From positions 280,671 to 344,670 of the forward strand of contig BDDD01000371.1 of the NCBI GenBank assembly GCA_001972305.1: a stretch of 64,000 nt of DNA, given 5' to 3'. Positions 63,805 to 64,000 of this stretch are shown here, one piece after another (positions within the stretch are counted from its first letter, which is position 1; each line of letters opens with the position of its first letter). The DNA is from Cephalotus follicularis (Eukaryota; Streptophyta; Magnoliopsida; Oxalidales; Cephalotaceae). A program made the position numbers and the translations under genes. Under the pieces are notes generated by a model that was not told the DNA's origin, ran no database searches, and saw only the letters and a list, made by a program, of their open reading frames with translations.

Positions 63805-64000
63805 CAATACCATGGCTAGAGCGAACAAGCTCATCATACTTGGCCCTAGATACATTTATACGACCAGTCTCAGACTACCCTTCTATAGATGCTACGTGTT
63901 ACCATTTGTCTCACTCCCATATGTATAAGCACCCGCAAAGCACGAGTCTTCAGGTACGATTCATAACAATAGAGAGCAGCGTGTCCAGGTTTCTAACAGC
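63805..64000. other. unclassified sequence at the right edge
   Basis: No open frame or known repeat terminus. It has a balanced, non-intron-like composition similar in style to the first 900 bases, so it could be part of another repeat into which F inserted. Confidence 0.3.

Overview
This window is plant nuclear DNA, most likely from a eudicot: short AT-rich exons with GT/AG splice sites lie in a sea of nested Ty1/copia LTR retrotransposons whose primer-binding sites match plant initiator tRNA-Met (TGGTATCAGAGC). I see no prokaryotic genes, operons, CRISPR or viral genome. Almost every long reading frame is a retrotransposon fragment with stops or frameshifts. I found no new coding system; what stands out is the insertion architecture inside one host gene. 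Many families are defined here only by comparing copies within the window.

Host gene: five exons on the minus strand (5098-5223, 5681-5750, 33210-33373, 40585-40638, 40928-40968) join in phase into the C-terminal half of a homoserine dehydrogenase, including the family signature with its catalytic Asp and Lys. Its introns hold the transposons: 27.5 kb between 5750 and 33210, 7.2 kb between 33373 and 40585, and at least 23 kb from 40968 past the right edge. The 5' exons lie outside the window.

Layout. 1-5097: repeat-like and AT-rich sequence downstream of the gene. 6399-32225: one old plus-strand copia element (H) whose two LTRs are now almost 26 kb apart. Inside it are a TRIM (8182-8516), three LTR insertions flanked by perfect 5-bp duplications (10640-11766, 13422-15776, 17983-20757), minus-strand copia elements A1 and B, and plus-strand element D (23688-30696), which itself contains a deleted element E (25173-26845). 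33432-40432: a Mutator-like element with long terminal inverted repeats and an exact 9-bp target duplication, filling the 7.2-kb intron and itself hit by Ty3/gypsy, J, A2 and a 450-bp solo LTR. 41141-49451: A3 and A4, the latter with a 961-bp PIF/Harbinger-like element in one LTR. 49452-51071: element I. 51160-51420: a possible organelle-derived patch. 51425-60528: decayed L, then G, split by complete element A5 (54754-59679). 60529-63804: fragments of families B and F.

History: the insertions give a relative time order (H before A1/B, B before D, D before E; G before A5; I before A4 before the Harbinger-like element). A4 and A5 share the same inactivating deletion, so a disabled master was still being copied. 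Several elements have lost gag, or have gag fused to a distant part of pol.
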